Shown in pieces: positions 16,288 to 25,336 of a stretch of DNA of 33,562 nt (position 1 is the stretch's first letter; every line of letters starts with the position of its first letter). Source of the stretch: Bacteroidales bacterium. Lineage in GTDB: Bacteria > Bacteroidota > Bacteroidia > Bacteroidales > UBA932. The stretch covers positions 1-33,562 of the forward strand of contig JAKSJM010000030.1 in NCBI GenBank assembly GCA_024398075.1, read 5' to 3'. Position numbers and translations under genes: made by a program. The notes under the pieces are model-generated. The model was not told the DNA's origin and searched no databases. It saw only the letters and a program-made list of their open reading frames with translations.

Positions 16288-18792
16288 TTATTTCTCCATG
16301 TGCTCCTGGAAGCAGATCTGTGTAGCAGATACTGTCTTACCTACTGGAACACGACCGAAGTCGAAGATTACGGTGAAGTCATTGTTTGACTGAGCCTGAG
16401 AGATCTTAGCCTTCTTGTATGTGAATGGAACACCAGCCTCGAGCTGAACGTTGCCATCATAGAAGAATGCATGAGGATCGCCTTCGCCCTCAGGGTTACC
16501 TGTAAGCTTGATGGTCACTGTCACATCCTCGTTGCAGAGGAGAGTACAGCAGAAGTCATAGATCTTCTCATTTGAGGTAGCGATACCTGTGTGAAGCTTG
16601 TTCTGACCCATCCACTCCTGACCACCAGTCTCGGCAGGGATAACAACTGAGAAATCATTGTTTGCACCGATCTCATACTCAGGGTTAAGACCACCTGCCC
16701 AGCTTGCTGGAGAGTACCAGAGCTCTGGAGTGATGGTAGCCTTTCTGTAGAGGTTGGTCTCGCCCTCGATGTCGTAGAAGGTCTCCTTCTTCTTGTCGCA
16801 AGCGAATGCGAAGGTACCGTCACCATTGTCAGTGATGGTCATCACATACCAGCCCTCAACGAATGCGTCACCTGACCAGATGTTACCGTTGTCTGAAGCA
16901 GCACCATTAGGGAAGCCATTGATTGAGAGATAGTCGTTTGCCTCTACTGAAGAGTACATGTCACCACCTACCTCAAAGCCCCAGTTAGCCTGGCCGAATA
17001 CCTTGAAGTTAGGACCAGTGATGTAAGCTGTGAGCTGATACTTGTTTCCGTTCTTAGCGAATGGAAGGTCTACCTTCTCATCTGTGGTCCAGCCTGGCTC
17101 AGCGTTCTCCTGTGGCTTGTGGATACCGGTACCGATGATCCAGAGAGCCTTTCCATTGTCCCATGAAGCGGTCTCGCCGCCAGACATAGGAACTACCTTG
17201 AGCCAAGACTCGTTGTTGTAGATACGGTAGTCACCGCTCTCTGCGATGAACTTGCCATCCTCGAAGAAATCAGGATCCCACCATGTAGGCTCGATACCTA
17301 CGAGTGAGATAGCCTCGCCCTTGGTGAGGCTGAGATCAGCCTTGCCACCTGCGAAAGGAACATCGTTGATCGCTGCGCTTGGAGCGGTGTACTCCATGAC
17401 GGTGAGACGACGTACAGATACCTTGGTATCGTCAGCGTTTCCACCGAAGTCGAGAACGAGCTTCAATGCATCAGCATCCTTGCCACCTGAAAGGGTAACG
17501 CCCTTAACCATGTAGAGGAACTCCTTGCCTGCAGGAACTGCTACGCGGTCTGCACAGAGGAAGTTGTTGTCATCACCATCCTGGGTGAACTTGATGGTCA
17601 CGCCTGGAAGGTCCTTGTTTGTCTGGATGAGACAAGAGATAGCGTACTCCTTAGAAGCAGAAACTGCGATGTTCTGGGTAGGAGTCATGAATACCTGTGC
17701 CTGCCACTGCTCTGAAGTAGCTGCAGGGAATGCAAAGGTATAGGTATCATCATTGTGTGTAGTCTCAGGATCAGCGATCTTATTCCAGCCTGGAGCGTAG
17801 TAGTAACCGATGGTTGAACCGCCCTCAGCATCAGCTGGCTTCCAGAGGTTAGCTGCAGACTCATAGTCGAGACCTGGAACAGCACCCTTAGGACCAAATA
17901 CATAACGCCAAGAGATAGAGCCCTGGTCAGCGATGAAGGTAACCTTCTTCTTGGTGATGTCAAGGATCTGATAACGAGCCTCCTTGAGCATCTCTGGATT
18001 AGGGATGTAAGAAAGGTTCTTGCCCTCAGGAAGGACGAGATAGATCTCCTCGATACCAGCGTCGTTCCAAGCATTCTCAACTGTATAGTCGCACTCGAAA
18101 GCATCGATATCGACTACATAGTCCTCATCACCAGTCTTGAACTCTGGCTTGAATCCCGAATCCTTGTTTACATATGTCTTGCCATCACCTGGGTTGAACT
18201 TATACTTACCGTCAGCGGTGAAGCTGAGGACGTCATCATACATGCTGAAGCCAGCCTTCTCGTTTGCCTTTGCAGCCCACCAGTTGAGACCGTATCTGTC
18301 AGCGCTATATTCATTGGTACCCTTGGCACCACCACAACCGAAGTGATCGTCCTCATCGCAGAGCCAGTACCAATCCTGTACAGAAAGGGTCTGGTAGTAA
18401 GGAGCTGGATCGAATGGATCACGATATGTATTCTCGAGAGTGTACTCAACCATCTTTGAGCCGAGTGACACACCGTTTGCATTGTAGGCCTTGAGCTCTA
18501 CAGTATGGGTACCTGCATCACGCATACGGAGGGTGATGCCGTTTCCGGTGTAAGCATACTTCTTGTTTGCCTTACCGTCAACCTTATCCTCACCGAAGAT
18601 CCACATAGGCACTACGCCAGTCTCCTTGATAGAGAAGGTGACATAGTTTGTTGCCTGGTCTACAGTAATCTCTGGTGTGAGCTTGCCTGCCTCAGGAAGC
18701 TGAGTCTTGTCCGGAGTGATATACTCTGGAGCACAAGCGAAAGCAGACACCAACGCTGCTGCTGCAGCAAATATCTTAACTATATTCTTCAT
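16288..18792 (-). CDS. Surface glycan-binding lipoprotein (SusE/F position) with duplicated CBM-like domains
   Basis: This 834-residue lipoprotein (probable Cys20) occupies the slot after SusD where Bacteroidetes loci encode surface glycan-binding proteins. Residues ~35-120 look Ig/PKD-like. Residues ~130-310 form a second aromatic-rich domain. Residues 314-467 and 679-834 are related to each other and resemble jelly-roll carbohydrate-binding modules. The stretch between, from about 478, resembles DUF5121-type domains (LTKGEAISLVG near 490, ALWIIGTGIHKP near 546). No catalytic motif is visible. Many exposed-type Trp and Tyr residues fit sugar stacking. It sits 15 bp after susD and is followed by a hairpin. 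Role as binder of the imported beta-glucan is inferred from position. Confidence 0.88.
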   Translation of the reverse strand: MKNIVKIFAAAAALVSAFACAPEYITPDKTQLPEAGKLTPEITVDQATNYVTFSIKETGVVPMWIFGEDKVDGKANKKYAYTGNGITLRMRDAGTHTVELKAYNANGVSLGSKMVEYTLENTYRDPFDPAPYYQTLSVQDWYWLCDEDDHFGCGGAKGTNEYSADRYGLNWWAAKANEKAGFSMYDDVLSFTADGKYKFNPGDGKTYVNKDSGFKPEFKTGDEDYVVDIDAFECDYTVENAWNDAGIEEIYLVLPEGKNLSYIPNPEMLKEARYQILDITKKKVTFIADQGSISWRYVFGPKGAVPGLDYESAANLWKPADAEGGSTIGYYYAPGWNKIADPETTHNDDTYTFAFPAATSEQWQAQVFMTPTQNIAVSASKEYAISCLIQTNKDLPGVTIKFTQDGDDNNFLCADRVAVPAGKEFLYMVKGVTLSGGKDADALKLVLDFGGNADDTKVSVRRLTVMEYTAPSAAINDVPFAGGKADLSLTKGEAISLVGIEPTWWDPDFFEDGKFIAESGDYRIYNNESWLKVVPMSGGETASWDNGKALWIIGTGIHKPQENAEPGWTTDEKVDLPFAKNGNKYQLTAYITGPNFKVFGQANWGFEVGGDMYSSVEANDYLSINGFPNGAASDNGNIWSGDAFVEGWYVMTITDNGDGTFAFACDKKKETFYDIEGETNLYRKATITPELWYSPASWAGGLNPEYEIGANNDFSVVIPAETGGQEWMGQNKLHTGIATSNEKIYDFCCTLLCNEDVTVTIKLTGNPEGEGDPHAFFYDGNVQLEAGVPFTYKKAKISQAQSNNDFTVIFDFGRVPVGKTVSATQICFQEHMEK
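16291..16758 (-). repeat. Second copy of the CBM-like repeat in the glycan-binding protein
   Basis: Encodes residues 679-834, which align with residues 314-467. Shared features are an N-terminal NLW/NLY, a YYYAPGW/YSPASW segment, a DDTYTFAFPA/NNDFSVVIPA strand, VTIKFT/VTIKLT, and a closing LVLDFG/VIFDFG strand. The copies are diverged at DNA level, so the duplication is old. Confidence 0.65.
17392..17853 (-). repeat. First copy of the CBM-like repeat in the glycan-binding protein
   Basis: Encodes residues 314-467, the better-preserved copy. VTIKFTQDGDDNN and VPAGKEFLYMVKGVTL resemble CBM4/CBM16-like jelly-rolls that bind beta-glucans. Family naming is by eye. Confidence 0.65.
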
Positions 18793-18807
18793 AATTCAAT
18801 GTCTGTT

Positions 18808-20301
18808 TTAGCGAACTGGATATGGGTTCTGAACGAGATCACCATCCTTGTCCATCTCAGAGATCTGGATAGGCCAGTACTTAAGGTCCTCAGTCCAGTC
18901 ATACTCACGGTAAGCATGGTTGTTTGCCTTGAGAACCTGTGAAGCCTTGCCTGTACGGACGAGATCCCAGTAACGCTTACCCTCAGATACGAACTCCTTG
19001 TGGCGCTCCTCGATGATGTTATCAAGAGTGCAGTCGGTGGTCTTCACCTTAGCTCTCTGCTGAACCTCCTTAAGGTACTTGCTTCCGTCCTTGCCGAGTG
19101 CAAGTGAAAGCTCTGCAGCATTGAGAAGGGTCTCAGCATAACGATAGATACGGAAGTTGCTACCCTGGTTTACATCTGAATCACCAAGTGCACCAGCTGT
19201 ACCATCCTTTCTTCCGATATACTTTCTCTGGAAGAGACCTGTATCCTGCCAACGAGCTGAATAATTGTCTGCCTCATTTCTCCAGTCAAGGATAGAAGCA
19301 TCACGACGGATATCGCCTTCATCAAACATTTCCCAAGCAGATACTGCTACAGGACCGAAGCCCCAGCCTGAGTACCAGTCCTTCTTCGCGCCATTGATAC
19401 CGATGAGAGTACCATAAACGTGGCCGCCAGAAGCAAGCATGTTAGACCAAGAACGAACTGAACCTACAGAGGTGAAGTTGATCTCCCAGATAGACTCTGG
19501 ACCCCACTCACCTTCAACTTCCCACATAGAAGCGTAGTCAGCGACGAGTGAATAACGACCGCTGTTAATGATGGTCTCCATGTAGCCGAGAGCCTTCTCA
19601 TAGCGGCTCTTGTCCTCCTGATACATCACCATCTCAGCATAAAGCATGTAAGCCATATCAAGGGTAATGCGGCCCTCGTTTCCGGCTGTAGCCTTAGCAG
19701 GAAGTGCGTTCATCGTAAATACCTCCTCGAGGATAGAGATTACATTCTCATAAACCTCATCAGCCTTGAGCTGTGGAGCGTGATATGGCTGAGAGAGGTT
19801 CTGATCATAGTAAGGGATATTACCCCAGAACTTCCAGAGAATCTCATAGTAGTATGCCTTGAGTACCATAGCCTCAGCTCTATACTGATTCTTGAGAGCA
19901 TCAGACATATCAGGAACAAGGTCAATGTGCTCGATGAGGACATTGCTACGGTTTACACCTGAGTAGAGAGCAGTCCAGATAGAAGATGGAAGCTCGGTCT
20001 CAGTGAGTTTGTAAAGATGAGCACGAGAAAGTGAAGCCTGGTCGTTCTCATCTGAACCACCACAGTAGATATCATCTGCCATGATATCTGAGAGGAACAT
20101 GAGTGGAGTATAGCCCCACGCATAGTCCAGCCAGTTAAGTGGGTTATATGCAGCTACAAGAGACTGATTCGCACGATCCACGTTGATGAAGTACTCATCA
20201 ACAGGCTCAGCCGAGTTATGTACAGCAGTAATGAACTTCTCTCCACATGAGGTGAAAAGCATTGCTGCGGCAGCGCAAAGTATAAATATATTCTTTTTCA
20301 T
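18808..20301 (-). CDS. SusD-family nutrient-binding outer-membrane lipoprotein
   Basis: SusD-like proteins cap the SusC channel from outside and bind the oligosaccharide. The 497-residue protein has a lipobox FTSC with Cys19 and the helical TPR-type fold expected of the family. Typical marks are NQSLVAAYN near residue 45, YRAEAMVLKAYYYEILWKFWGNIPYY near 144, ITLDMAYMLYAEMV near 211, and the C-terminal RIYRYAETLLNAAELSL and EERHKEFVSEGKRYWDLVRTGK. It begins 12 bp after the susC stop, the usual susC-susD coupling. Specificity cannot be read directly; the neighbouring enzymes suggest beta-glucan. Confidence 0.95.
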   Translation of the reverse strand: MKKNIFILCAAAAMLFTSCGEKFITAVHNSAEPVDEYFINVDRANQSLVAAYNPLNWLDYAWGYTPLMFLSDIMADDIYCGGSDENDQASLSRAHLYKLTETELPSSIWTALYSGVNRSNVLIEHIDLVPDMSDALKNQYRAEAMVLKAYYYEILWKFWGNIPYYDQNLSQPYHAPQLKADEVYENVISILEEVFTMNALPAKATAGNEGRITLDMAYMLYAEMVMYQEDKSRYEKALGYMETIINSGRYSLVADYASMWEVEGEWGPESIWEINFTSVGSVRSWSNMLASGGHVYGTLIGINGAKKDWYSGWGFGPVAVSAWEMFDEGDIRRDASILDWRNEADNYSARWQDTGLFQRKYIGRKDGTAGALGDSDVNQGSNFRIYRYAETLLNAAELSLALGKDGSKYLKEVQQRAKVKTTDCTLDNIIEERHKEFVSEGKRYWDLVRTGKASQVLKANNHAYREYDWTEDLKYWPIQISEMDKDGDLVQNPYPVR

Positions 20302-20313
20302 GATCTTAATCTT

Positions 20314-23300
20314 TTAGAAGCTGAGGTTTAGACCGAGTGAAAGTGTACGAGCCTGTGGGTAAACACCCTTGTCGATACCTGCTGCAGTTCCGAGACCACC
20401 TGCGTCACCAGTAACCTCAGGATCACATCCTGTGTACTTGGTGAGAGTGAAGAGGTTCTCAGCCTGGAAGTAGAAACGAGCTCTAGAGATACCTACGACC
20501 TTAGTGATATTCTGAGGGATGGTGTAACCGAGCTGAAGGTTACGAGCTCTCATGAATGCTGCATTCTCCATCCAAGCATTTGAGAAGTAGAGGTTGAGAC
20601 CATCGCTTGTAGTGAAGCGTGGGTATACATTGGTCGAGCCCTCACCAGTCCATCTGCGGAGAACATTCTTGTTAAGGTTTGTGTAAGGAAGGTCGGTACG
20701 ACGGTATACGTTTGCATTTGAAACGTGACCGAACTGACCCTGGAGAAGCATAGAGAAGTCAAATCCCTTCCAGTCGAAGCCGAGGGTGATACCGAATGTA
20801 TAGTCAGGAAGACCCTTTCCGAGATATGTACGGTCGTCAGAGGTGATCTGACCATCGTTGTTTGTATCGGCCATCTTGAGGTCACCAGGTACAGCATTTG
20901 GCTGGATTGGCTTGGTCTCACCAGTCTCTGGGTTGGTCCATGTGTAAGCATTGATTTCATCCTGGTTCTGGAATACTCCGAGGCTGTTATAACCATAGAA
21001 GTAAGGAACTGGGTAACCAACCTGTGCACGTGCATAATCACCGAGCTTACCGCTACCACCACCGATATAAGATGAATCAAGACCGAGGTAAGTGAGCTTT
21101 GTGCGGATGTAGGTGATGTTTGTATTTACGAAGTAGTTGAAATCACCGAAGTTGTCACGGTAGCTGAGCTCAAGCTCGATACCGGCATTTGACATGGTAC
21201 CAAGATTTCCCTTAGGAGCTGACTCACCTGAGTATGAAGGAACAGGGAGGTTAAGGAGCATGTCCTTGGTGGTCTTGTTGTAGAAGTCAATGGTAGTGGT
21301 GAACTTGTTTCCGAGGAAACCGAGGTCGATACCGAGGTCAGCCTGATGTGACTCCTCCCAGTGAACGCCTGGGTTAGCAAGAATAGAAGGCTTAGAACCC
21401 TGGTAGAGAGCCTCAGTGCCGCCCTGAGTACCGAAATGGTAAGTGTTACCACCATTCATGTACGCAGCATATGTGAAGTCACCGATAGCATCGTTACCGT
21501 TTACACCGTAAGAAGCACGGAGCTTACCGGTAGAGAGCCAGTAGAGATTCTTTGAGAACTCCTCATTCTTGAAGTTCCAACCAAGTGAGAGTGAAGGGAA
21601 GTAACCCCACTTGTTAGCAGGACCGAAGTGTGATGAACCATCGACACGGAGAGTAGCCTCTGCCATATATCTCTCATCGTAGTTGTAAGAAACTCGTCCG
21701 AAGTAAGATGCGAGAGAGTAAACGATAGAGTTCCAAGAACCCCAACCATTACGCTGGCCATCGCTCTGGGTACCGAGTGCAGTATTTACAGAGATCTTCC
21801 AAGGGTCATACTCGTACTGGATGTTCTGACGAGATGCACCTACATTTGAAGAAGAAGACCTGATAGCAGACTGTCCGAGGATAGCAGAGATGCTGTGAGC
21901 GCCGAACTGCTTGCTGTAAGAAAGGACGTTCTCAACCTGCCAACGGAGTGATCTGTTCATTTCCTGTGATGCTGAAGAAGCGTAAGTAGTCTTTACAGTA
22001 CCATCATCAGAAGTGGTGGTTGAGTCGAGGTTATAACGCTTACCATTGAGGAAGTACTGGATATTGTAACCATTGTTACCCCAGAATGCGAGGTCAACAC
22101 CTACAGAGGTCTTGAACTTGAGGTTGTCCCAGATAGTGATCTCTACATTTCCACCTGCGATGAACTTGTCAGTCCAATACTTGGTTCCAGGAAGGGAGAG
22201 GTCGGCAAGAGGGTTCTTCATCTCATTGTAGAGAGCATCATCAGCTACAGTGTAGTAGCGACCTGTGCCCTTCTCCTTTACGAGATAATCGAAGCCCTGA
22301 GGGTATCTGGTCTTGTAGAACTCTACAGTCTCAGCGTCAGCGTAGATAGGCTCGATAGGAGACATAGCCATAGCTGAACCGAGTGGAGAACCGTACTCTG
22401 AGTTACCATCGATACCAGTTGAGTGGATACGAGAGTAAGACATAGTAGTTCCGAGAGTAGCCTTTGAAAGGAAGTTTCTGTTTGCAGACTCATCGAAGAT
22501 CACTGCATTGAGGCTCTGGTGGAGAGAGAAACGGTCGTAGTTTGAACGATCGAAGTTACCACCGACGATACCTTCCTTAGAATAGTAGCCACCTGAAACA
22601 GTGTACTGAACCTGGTCATTACCACCAGCCACAGATACATCGTGCTTAACTACAGGAGCATTGTGATTAAGAGTAGCACCTACCCAGTCAGTTCCTACAC
22701 CATACTGGTAAGGATCATCGAATCTGAGTGGCTGACCGCTGTTGATAGCAGCCTCGTTCATCATGACTGCATACTCAGTAGCGTTAAGAACCTGAGGCTT
22801 GCGCCATACGTTCTGGAAACCGTAAGAAGCATCGTAGCTTACAACGGTCTTACCAGCCTTACCCTTCTTTGTGGTAACGAGGATGACACCGTTCGCTGCA
22901 CGCGCACCATAAACGGCACCTGAAGCTGCGTCCTTGAGGACCTCGATACGCTCGATATCGTTAGGGTTGAGGTAATCGATACCGCCTGAAATAGCGAGAC
23001 CGTCTACAATATAGAGAGGCTCAGAGCTATTGACGGAGCCGACACCACGGATACGTACCTGTGAGCCAGCGTCAGGAGCACCTGATGACTGAGTTACGGT
23101 CACACCGGATGTCATACCCTGGAGTACTGCATCGATACGGTTGTTTGACTGATGCTTGAGGTTCTCAGAAGTGATGCTGGAGATAGAAGCAGTAACAACG
23201 CTCTTCTTCTGAACGCCATAACCTACTACGACTACATCGTCGAGCATGAGGGCATCCTCTGCGAGAACTACATTGATTACTTCACGACCCTCTACTGGGA

Positions 23301-23550
23301 TCACCTGAGTGATGTAACCAATTGATGATACGTTAAGAGATGCTGTAGATGGAACCTTGGTGAGGACGTAATTACCGTCCACATCAGTTACAGTTCCATT
23401 TGACGTACCCTCCACAAGGATGGCAGCGCCAATCACTGGATAACCAGAAGCATCAGTTACAGTACCTTTCACCTGCTGAGCGAAAGCCGAAACTGCGCTC
23501 AAACCCAATGCCACGAGGACAAGGGAGATTCTATGAATAAGGTTCTTCAT
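20314..23550 (-). CDS. SusC-family TonB-dependent outer-membrane transporter
   Basis: This 1078-residue TonB-linked transporter imports oligosaccharides across the outer membrane with SusD. It has a signal peptide (through AFAQ at residue 25) and a carboxypeptidase-regulatory-like domain (about 27-105, KGTVTDASGYPVIGAAILVEG). A plug domain follows (about 110-240), with VVVGYGVQKK, VRIRGVGSVN and IERIEVLKDAASGAVYGARAANGVI. The 22-strand barrel then ends in the aromatic LSLGLNLSF. It is first in its operon, behind a strong TTG-20 bp-TACTTTTG promoter and candidate operator repeats. No truncation or frameshift is seen. There is no extra N-terminal signalling domain, so control by an anti-sigma factor is unlikely. 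Confidence 0.97.
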   Translation of the reverse strand: MKNLIHRISLVLVALGLSAVSAFAQQVKGTVTDASGYPVIGAAILVEGTSNGTVTDVDGNYVLTKVPSTASLNVSSIGYITQVIPVEGREVINVVLAEDALMLDDVVVVGYGVQKKSVVTASISSITSENLKHQSNNRIDAVLQGMTSGVTVTQSSGAPDAGSQVRIRGVGSVNSSEPLYIVDGLAISGGIDYLNPNDIERIEVLKDAASGAVYGARAANGVILVTTKKGKAGKTVVSYDASYGFQNVWRKPQVLNATEYAVMMNEAAINSGQPLRFDDPYQYGVGTDWVGATLNHNAPVVKHDVSVAGGNDQVQYTVSGGYYSKEGIVGGNFDRSNYDRFSLHQSLNAVIFDESANRNFLSKATLGTTMSYSRIHSTGIDGNSEYGSPLGSAMAMSPIEPIYADAETVEFYKTRYPQGFDYLVKEKGTGRYYTVADDALYNEMKNPLADLSLPGTKYWTDKFIAGGNVEITIWDNLKFKTSVGVDLAFWGNNGYNIQYFLNGKRYNLDSTTTSDDGTVKTTYASSASQEMNRSLRWQVENVLSYSKQFGAHSISAILGQSAIRSSSSNVGASRQNIQYEYDPWKISVNTALGTQSDGQRNGWGSWNSIVYSLASYFGRVSYNYDERYMAEATLRVDGSSHFGPANKWGYFPSLSLGWNFKNEEFSKNLYWLSTGKLRASYGVNGNDAIGDFTYAAYMNGGNTYHFGTQGGTEALYQGSKPSILANPGVHWEESHQADLGIDLGFLGNKFTTTIDFYNKTTKDMLLNLPVPSYSGESAPKGNLGTMSNAGIELELSYRDNFGDFNYFVNTNITYIRTKLTYLGLDSSYIGGGSGKLGDYARAQVGYPVPYFYGYNSLGVFQNQDEINAYTWTNPETGETKPIQPNAVPGDLKMADTNNDGQITSDDRTYLGKGLPDYTFGITLGFDWKGFDFSMLLQGQFGHVSNANVYRRTDLPYTNLNKNVLRRWTGEGSTNVYPRFTTSDGLNLYFSNAWMENAAFMRARNLQLGYTIPQNITKVVGISRARFYFQAENLFTLTKYTGCDPEVTGDAGGLGTAAGIDKGVYPQARTLSLGLNLSF

Positions 23551-23601
23551 TTGATGATTTAGTTAATTATTAATAAGTATAATTTGGTCAGTTTGAGTCC
23601 A

Positions 23602-23632
23602 CAAAAGTAAAAACGATTTGCAAACTGGGCAA
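23602..23632 (-). promoter_or_regulatory. susC operon promoter
   Basis: On the minus strand TTG (23632-23630) is followed after exactly 20 bp by TACTTTTG (23609-23602), a full match to the Bacteroidetes -33/-7 pattern. The leader to the susC ATG would be about 45-50 nt. Confidence 0.75.
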
Positions 23633-23644
23633 TAACTAAAGAAA

Positions 23645-23664
23645 AGGTGGAAAAAATAAGTGGA
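23645..23664 (+). promoter_or_regulatory. Candidate operator: paired GTGGA boxes upstream of susC
   Basis: AGGTGGA (23645-23651) and TAAGTGGA (23657-23664) form a direct repeat with a 13-bp period, placed 12 bp behind the -33 element, where an activator would sit. Related boxes occur nearby at 23679-23686 (inverted) and 23722-23729. The same boxes precede the CotH operon at a similar distance. Binding by the DUF6377-type regulator is inference. Confidence 0.55.
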
Positions 23665-23731
23665 GAAGTAATCTATATTCCACTAATTTTCAACAACTTA
23701 AAATAATTTCAATAGAAAAGAAAAGTGGATG

Positions 23732-25336
23732 TTAAAAGTCTATGCTTCCTATCTTTTTCACGCGTTTTTCGAAATCTTCACGCTCATTCAGGGCTGCATT
23801 CTTGATCTGAGCCCTATAATTATAGATGGTATTCACCGAATACCGGAGCAGTGACGCTATGGTAGATGACTGGGTCACGCCAAGCCTGATAAGAGCAAAA
23901 ATGCGAAGTTCAGTGGTAAGGATATCATCCTTCTTAAGCTCGATCCTCTGCTCTGGTCTGAGAAGGGCATTGAAATCCTCCACAAAGGTAGGATACATCT
24001 GAAGGAATGCATTGTCAAAGATATTGTAGTACTGCTTGAGTTCAGCCTCCCTCTGCTCTGGCGACAGACTCTTCTTCGCCTTGTCGAGATAAGTATTGCA
24101 TGCACTAAGTAGAGACACGATCTGCTCTTTCTTCGTGTTGTTACTTGCACTCAATCTATCGAAAGCCTCCAGGACTATCGCATTCTTCTTCTCCAATTCG
24201 CCTACCTTAAGCTGATATTCCGCAAGTTCCTCTTCAAGCTCATTGGATGCCTCCGCCTTTCTCTTGAAGAAGAACAGTAGAGCGATAGACACCAGCAGAA
24301 GCATGATGGAGATTGCAGATATAACCCTGATGTTCTTGGTCATTTTCGACTGAGCCAGTTCCTGCTTATTCTTGTAAGCATTGTCTATATCTGGAAGCAA
24401 ACGCGCAAGCTGCCAAGGACGAAGCTTAGCATTGTAGAAGAGTGCATCCTCTATGCATCGCTGGATGTACCTCGACGACCTCTCAACGTCGGAGTCAAGA
24501 ATATCTGTCGCAATGGAACTAAGTGACGCATAATCCTTTACAGCATTTCTAAAGTCAATGGTCGCAGACTTGATCAGCCAATGAAGGCGTCCTTTAGGGT
24601 CCCCTTTACGCTCAGAGATCAATGCCTGATAGTAACTCATAATTGCATACTCATGGCTAAGCGAATCCAGGCCCGCAAGAAGTCCCATGTTCAGACTATC
24701 AGCCTCAGCGACTTTCTCATCGTCCATCAAGTTGAAGATAATCAACTGATTATGACGTAAATCCGACTCATCTGTGCTTTCAATATACTTATCACGGAAG
24801 TAACGATAGCGCGATGGCACTGGTTCTCCCATGATATCCTTTCCATCAGAGTACTCCTTATAGTCCTTCCAGAATCTCTGCATGGTATAGTAGTACTCTA
24901 TCTTTTGGTCTTTGGTTAGTTTAGTGGTATCAAGCTGGTTATCAACTATATCCCTTGCTTCAAGATACAAACCTGCAGTGGCGAAAAGCATAGCTTTGTC
25001 CAGTTTGACCTGCAGCTTCTCTGTATCTCCCAGATTCTTTGCAAGCTCTTCCTGCTTGTTCAATGCAGAAAGCGCCCTGTCGAAGCTGTAAGCATAATTC
25101 TCCTTATAAAGCTGTCCATAGATGGTAAACTGCTGCTCTGCAGACGTGTTAGGATAAGTAAGGAGACTCTCCAGGGATGAAATAAGAGTCTCCTTATTCC
25201 TATAGTACTCATCTGCCATGTTTATAGTGGCATCGAGATGACGAAGCTCCTCCTCTATATCCTGGGCATAAACCTTGGCAGGAACAAGTCCCGCCAAGGT
25301 AATAAGAGTACTTATGAATATGTTCCTTAAATGCAT
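23732..25336 (-). CDS. Membrane-spanning transcriptional regulator, DUF6377 / SusR-like
   Basis: The 534-residue protein resembles Bacteroidetes PUL regulators that sense sugar outside the inner membrane and bind DNA inside. It has a signal peptide (to about residue 25), a helical repeat-rich periplasmic region (about 26-330) and one membrane segment (about 336-357). A charged coiled coil (about 361-396) follows, then a C-terminal LuxR-like helix-turn-helix (about 474-511: LTTELRIFALIRLGVTQSS, then SVNTIYNYRAQIK). No kinase or receiver domain is present, so it is not a hybrid two-component system. Its ATG overlaps the GH3 TAA as TAATG, implying translational coupling, and it is the last gene of the CotH-GH3 unit. 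It likely controls both PUL operons. Confidence 0.88.
   Translation of the reverse strand: MHLRNIFISTLITLAGLVPAKVYAQDIEEELRHLDATINMADEYYRNKETLISSLESLLTYPNTSAEQQFTIYGQLYKENYAYSFDRALSALNKQEELAKNLGDTEKLQVKLDKAMLFATAGLYLEARDIVDNQLDTTKLTKDQKIEYYYTMQRFWKDYKEYSDGKDIMGEPVPSRYRYFRDKYIESTDESDLRHNQLIIFNLMDDEKVAEADSLNMGLLAGLDSLSHEYAIMSYYQALISERKGDPKGRLHWLIKSATIDFRNAVKDYASLSSIATDILDSDVERSSRYIQRCIEDALFYNAKLRPWQLARLLPDIDNAYKNKQELAQSKMTKNIRVISAISIMLLLVSIALLFFFKRKAEASNELEEELAEYQLKVGELEKKNAIVLEAFDRLSASNNTKKEQIVSLLSACNTYLDKAKKSLSPEQREAELKQYYNIFDNAFLQMYPTFVEDFNALLRPEQRIELKKDDILTTELRIFALIRLGVTQSSTIASLLRYSVNTIYNYRAQIKNAALNEREDFEKRVKKIGSIDF

Noticed and set aside
23551-23731. A small gene or RNA between the regulator and susC
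   Set aside because: The stretch is AT-rich with stops in all frames and is accounted for by the susC promoter, leader and operator boxes.
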